DNA of 6,186 bases from Treponemataceae bacterium (lineage in GTDB: Bacteria; Spirochaetota; Spirochaetia; Treponematales; Treponemataceae). Below are positions 4,394 to 6,186 of the stretch, in pieces; positions within the stretch are counted from its first letter, which is position 1, and each line of letters begins with the position of its first letter. A program made the translations under genes and the position numbers. Under the pieces are notes generated by a model that was given only the letters and a program-made list of their open reading frames with translations, had not been told where the DNA came from and did not search any database. The stretch is from positions 1-6,186 of the forward strand of contig JAILRX010000102.1 in the NCBI GenBank assembly GCA_024697985.1, read 5' to 3'.

Positions 4394-6186
4394 TTTTCAC
4401 TTCCTTTTGAAATCAAAGTTTCCCTGTCGTCGGTGCTTGCGTAGCGTTCAAGGATTCGTTTTCTGTGCTGCACACGGATTCTCCACACGATGATTCCGGC
4501 AGCAACTATCAGAAGCGGAAGAATGTATTGGTTGAAAATTTTAGCAGTCCTGATGCTTGCAACAGAGGAATTTTTCAGAGTGTTGAGGGAAAGACCCTTT
4601 GTCCTCATCCTGCACAAATCCTGATTTCCGTTCATGTAGTCAAAGACGTTCCTTACAAAAAGCGCGATCGGCTGACTGCCCTGCTCATCAATAAGCATCG
4701 GGGTTGTAACAAGAGAAGTTCCCATTACAAAAATTTTTCCGTTCTGGACGGCTTTTGAAAGATGGCTGCTTCCGATATCAATCGTTGATTTACCGTCAGA
4801 AGTTTTTTCATCAGGATTGGATTCAAACTGGCTTGTGAATTTGCCTTCTGCAAGAACGGAAAGTTTTTTGGAATCCATTTCGGTTTTTTCAGGCGGATTA
4901 AGGTACATCGGATGGAGCACGATATTTTCAGCCATGGCCCATGACGAATTTGAAGACTTTGCGATTACCGAATATTTTACGGCAGGTTTTTCTTCAATAT
5001 CGATTGAGCTGTTCTGAGCCGTAAACACGTATGCAAGGTTCTTGCTGATGTCATTTTTCTGGTTCAAGCATGCCTGATCAAGAACAGGAATGAAATATAG
5101 CGGAATTTTTCCATATCCTTGCTGGAACTGTTCGTAGCAGTTCATATCCATCACATAGTCTTTATTGAGGACGATTCCATAGGAAGCAAGAAATTCGTTC
5201 AATCCTGTGTCTAGCGGTTCGTAGGTCGGGAAGGAATATTCTGTTTCACCAGGAATTTCCACCATCGTGTCTGCAAAGACCGTAAGGTTTCCGCCCTTCA
5301 TCAAAAACTGATCGAGCTTGTAAAGGGCTTTCTGACTGAACTTTTCTGTCGGTCCGTTGATTACAATGTTCTTCAGCGTTGAAGGAATCTCGTCGTTTTC
5401 CAGATCCAGTTCAACAAGTTCGTATTTATCAGAAACAAGCATTTCCAGACGGAAGGCGCCTTCATCACTCTGAGCAAGAGGCCGGCATCTGCTGCTTGTA
5501 ACATAACCAATCTGATCCCATCGGGAAACAAGGGCTGAAAGACTTTCACTGATTGTTTCTTCAAGTCCTTCAAGGCCTGCAATCGAGTAGCTTCCGAAAA
5601 AACCACGTGCAAGACTAATCGGGAGAACTCTGAAGTTGTCGCCGTACTCGATGACGGCTGAAATCGTGCCTTTACCTGAATTGCCCCACGACAAAACGCT
5701 GATTCCGTATTTTTCAGCAAGTTCATCAAGAGTCTTGGAATCAGGATCTACGACTTCAAAATCAATCCTGTCAAGATTTTTCTTGTTTACGGCATTGCAG
5801 GCAGAAGAAACTGCACTTTCAAGACGGTCAAAACCTTTTATTCCGAATTCAGAAAGGGCCTTTGAATAATAAAGCGTAAGCTTTACCCGGCCTTCGAGTC
5901 CGGCAAGGGCTCCTGTCGTATTGATCATTTTTGTCATTGTGTTGGTAAGCGTATATTCAAGGCCGTTAGGATTTGAAATATCATCAAGAACTTCGATTGT
6001 ATCAGCGTAAACGAGGGCAAGTCCCATATAGACATTCTTGAAACCAACTTCGTTATCCTTTACTTCCTGAATCTGCTTCTGTCTGATTTTATAATCCGAA
6101 GCAATCTTCTGACTTTCTTCTTTATCCATGTTGTAGAATTCGTAGCTGAAGTTGCTGTTCGCTTCTCCCTTGTATTCTACCAGAAG
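4390..6186 (-). CDS. Gldg family ABC-transport auxiliary protein (5' truncated)
   Basis: 598 residues are visible; the frame is open to the window edge, so the true N-terminus lies outside. The ATG at 6129 is internal: 19 sense codons precede it (LLVEYKGEANSNFSYEFYN), fitting the family's substrate-binding-like domain. Numbering from that Met: the first domain (to about 175) contains VKLTLYYSK and IDFEVVDPDSKTLDELAEKYG. A second half carries the characteristic block IPSTLKNIVINGP (248-260), LDQFLMKGGNLTVFAD (272-287) and GKIFVMGTS. A single transmembrane helix sits at about 534-549 (YILPLLIVAAGIIVWR) followed by a basic cytoplasmic tail. This is the GldG / ABC_transp_aux architecture. Relatives work with an ABC permease and ATPase (GldF/GldA in gliding Bacteroidetes), expected upstream outside the window. 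Spirochaetes do not glide by that machinery, so the substrate is unknown. The stop overlaps the DUF4340 start. Confidence 0.85.
   Translation of the reverse strand, partial: LLVEYKGEANSNFSYEFYNMDKEESQKIASDYKIRQKQIQEVKDNEVGFKNVYMGLALVYADTIEVLDDISNPNGLEYTLTNTMTKMINTTGALAGLEGRVKLTLYYSKALSEFGIKGFDRLESAVSSACNAVNKKNLDRIDFEVVDPDSKTLDELAEKYGISVLSWGNSGKGTISAVIEYGDNFRVLPISLARGFFGSYSIAGLEGLEETISESLSALVSRWDQIGYVTSSRCRPLAQSDEGAFRLEMLVSDKYELVELDLENDEIPSTLKNIVINGPTEKFSQKALYKLDQFLMKGGNLTVFADTMVEIPGETEYSFPTYEPLDTGLNEFLASYGIVLNKDYVMDMNCYEQFQQGYGKIPLYFIPVLDQACLNQKNDISKNLAYVFTAQNSSIDIEEKPAVKYSVIAKSSNSSWAMAENIVLHPMYLNPPEKTEMDSKKLSVLAEGKFTSQFESNPDEKTSDGKSTIDIGSSHLSKAVQNGKIFVMGTSLVTTPMLIDEQGSQPIALFVRNVFDYMNGNQDLCRMRTKGLSLNTLKNSSVASIRTAKIFNQYILPLLIVAAGIIVWRIRVQHRKRILERYASTDDRETLISKGSEK
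4400..4406 (-). promoter_or_regulatory. Ribosome binding site of the DUF4340 gene
   Basis: AAGGAAG on the minus strand lies inside the last codons of the Gldg-family gene; its AGGA core is 8 nt from the ATG at 4393. It supports that start and suggests independent initiation in addition to coupling through the ATGA overlap. Confidence 0.65.

Noticed and set aside
5373..5729. 118-codon minus-strand open frame inside the Gldg-family gene.
   Set aside because: It is an out-of-frame shadow of a gene with clear family motifs in the main frame. The frames at 796-999 and 2270-2467 are rejected for the same reason.
6127..6129. ATG at 6129 as the true start of the Gldg-family gene.
   Set aside because: The frame stays open for 19 codons to the window edge, the residues before it continue a Gldg-like sequence, and the Met is not followed by a signal peptide or membrane helix as the family's N-terminus would be.

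Overview
The window looks like chromosomal DNA from a spirochaete, most likely Treponema. The strongest pointer is a gene of the UPF0164 family, a (largely) treponemal family of FadL-like outer-membrane beta-barrels. A bactofilin, a Gldg-type ABC auxiliary protein and a DUF4340 protein fit that assignment. The genus is inferred from family knowledge, not from a database search. Everything supported lies on the minus strand, so the biological order runs from high to low coordinates.

Layout in transcription order: (1) a Gldg-family ABC-transport auxiliary protein, cut at its 5' end by the window edge (6186-4390); (2) a short DUF4340 membrane protein (4393-3827), overlapping gene 1 by ATGA; (3) after a 38-nt gap, a bactofilin (3788-3423); (4) a secreted TPR protein (3426-2788), overlapping the bactofilin by ATGA; (5) mtaB, a tRNA methylthiotransferase (2786-1389), starting 1 nt after the TPR stop; (6) a UPF0164 FadL-like outer-membrane protein (start chosen at 1378, end 206), starting 10 nt after the mtaB stop. 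No convincing terminator interrupts genes 1-6, so they probably form one operon, with a possible internal promoter before the bactofilin. An A/T-only hairpin after the last gene may act as a weak terminator. Then comes tRNA-Lys(UUU) (129-57), with a good promoter of its own and a strong intrinsic terminator (53-24).

Functionally, five of the six proteins are predicted to act at or near the cell envelope: an ABC-transporter auxiliary pair, a cytoskeletal polymer, a periplasmic repeat protein and an outer-membrane barrel. The sixth, MtaB, is a tRNA modification enzyme. Its known substrate class includes tRNA-Lys(UUU), and that tRNA gene lies about 1.26 kb downstream on the same strand. The coding density is very high; no mobile element, CRISPR array or plus-strand gene is supported. 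Points worth a second look are the MtaB/tRNA-Lys pairing, the bactofilin-TPR coupled pair inside an ABC/barrel operon, a Cys-Glu repeat tail on MtaB made by a hexanucleotide repeat, a perfect 18-bp palindrome at the mtaB/UPF0164 junction, and a candidate leaderless start for the bactofilin.
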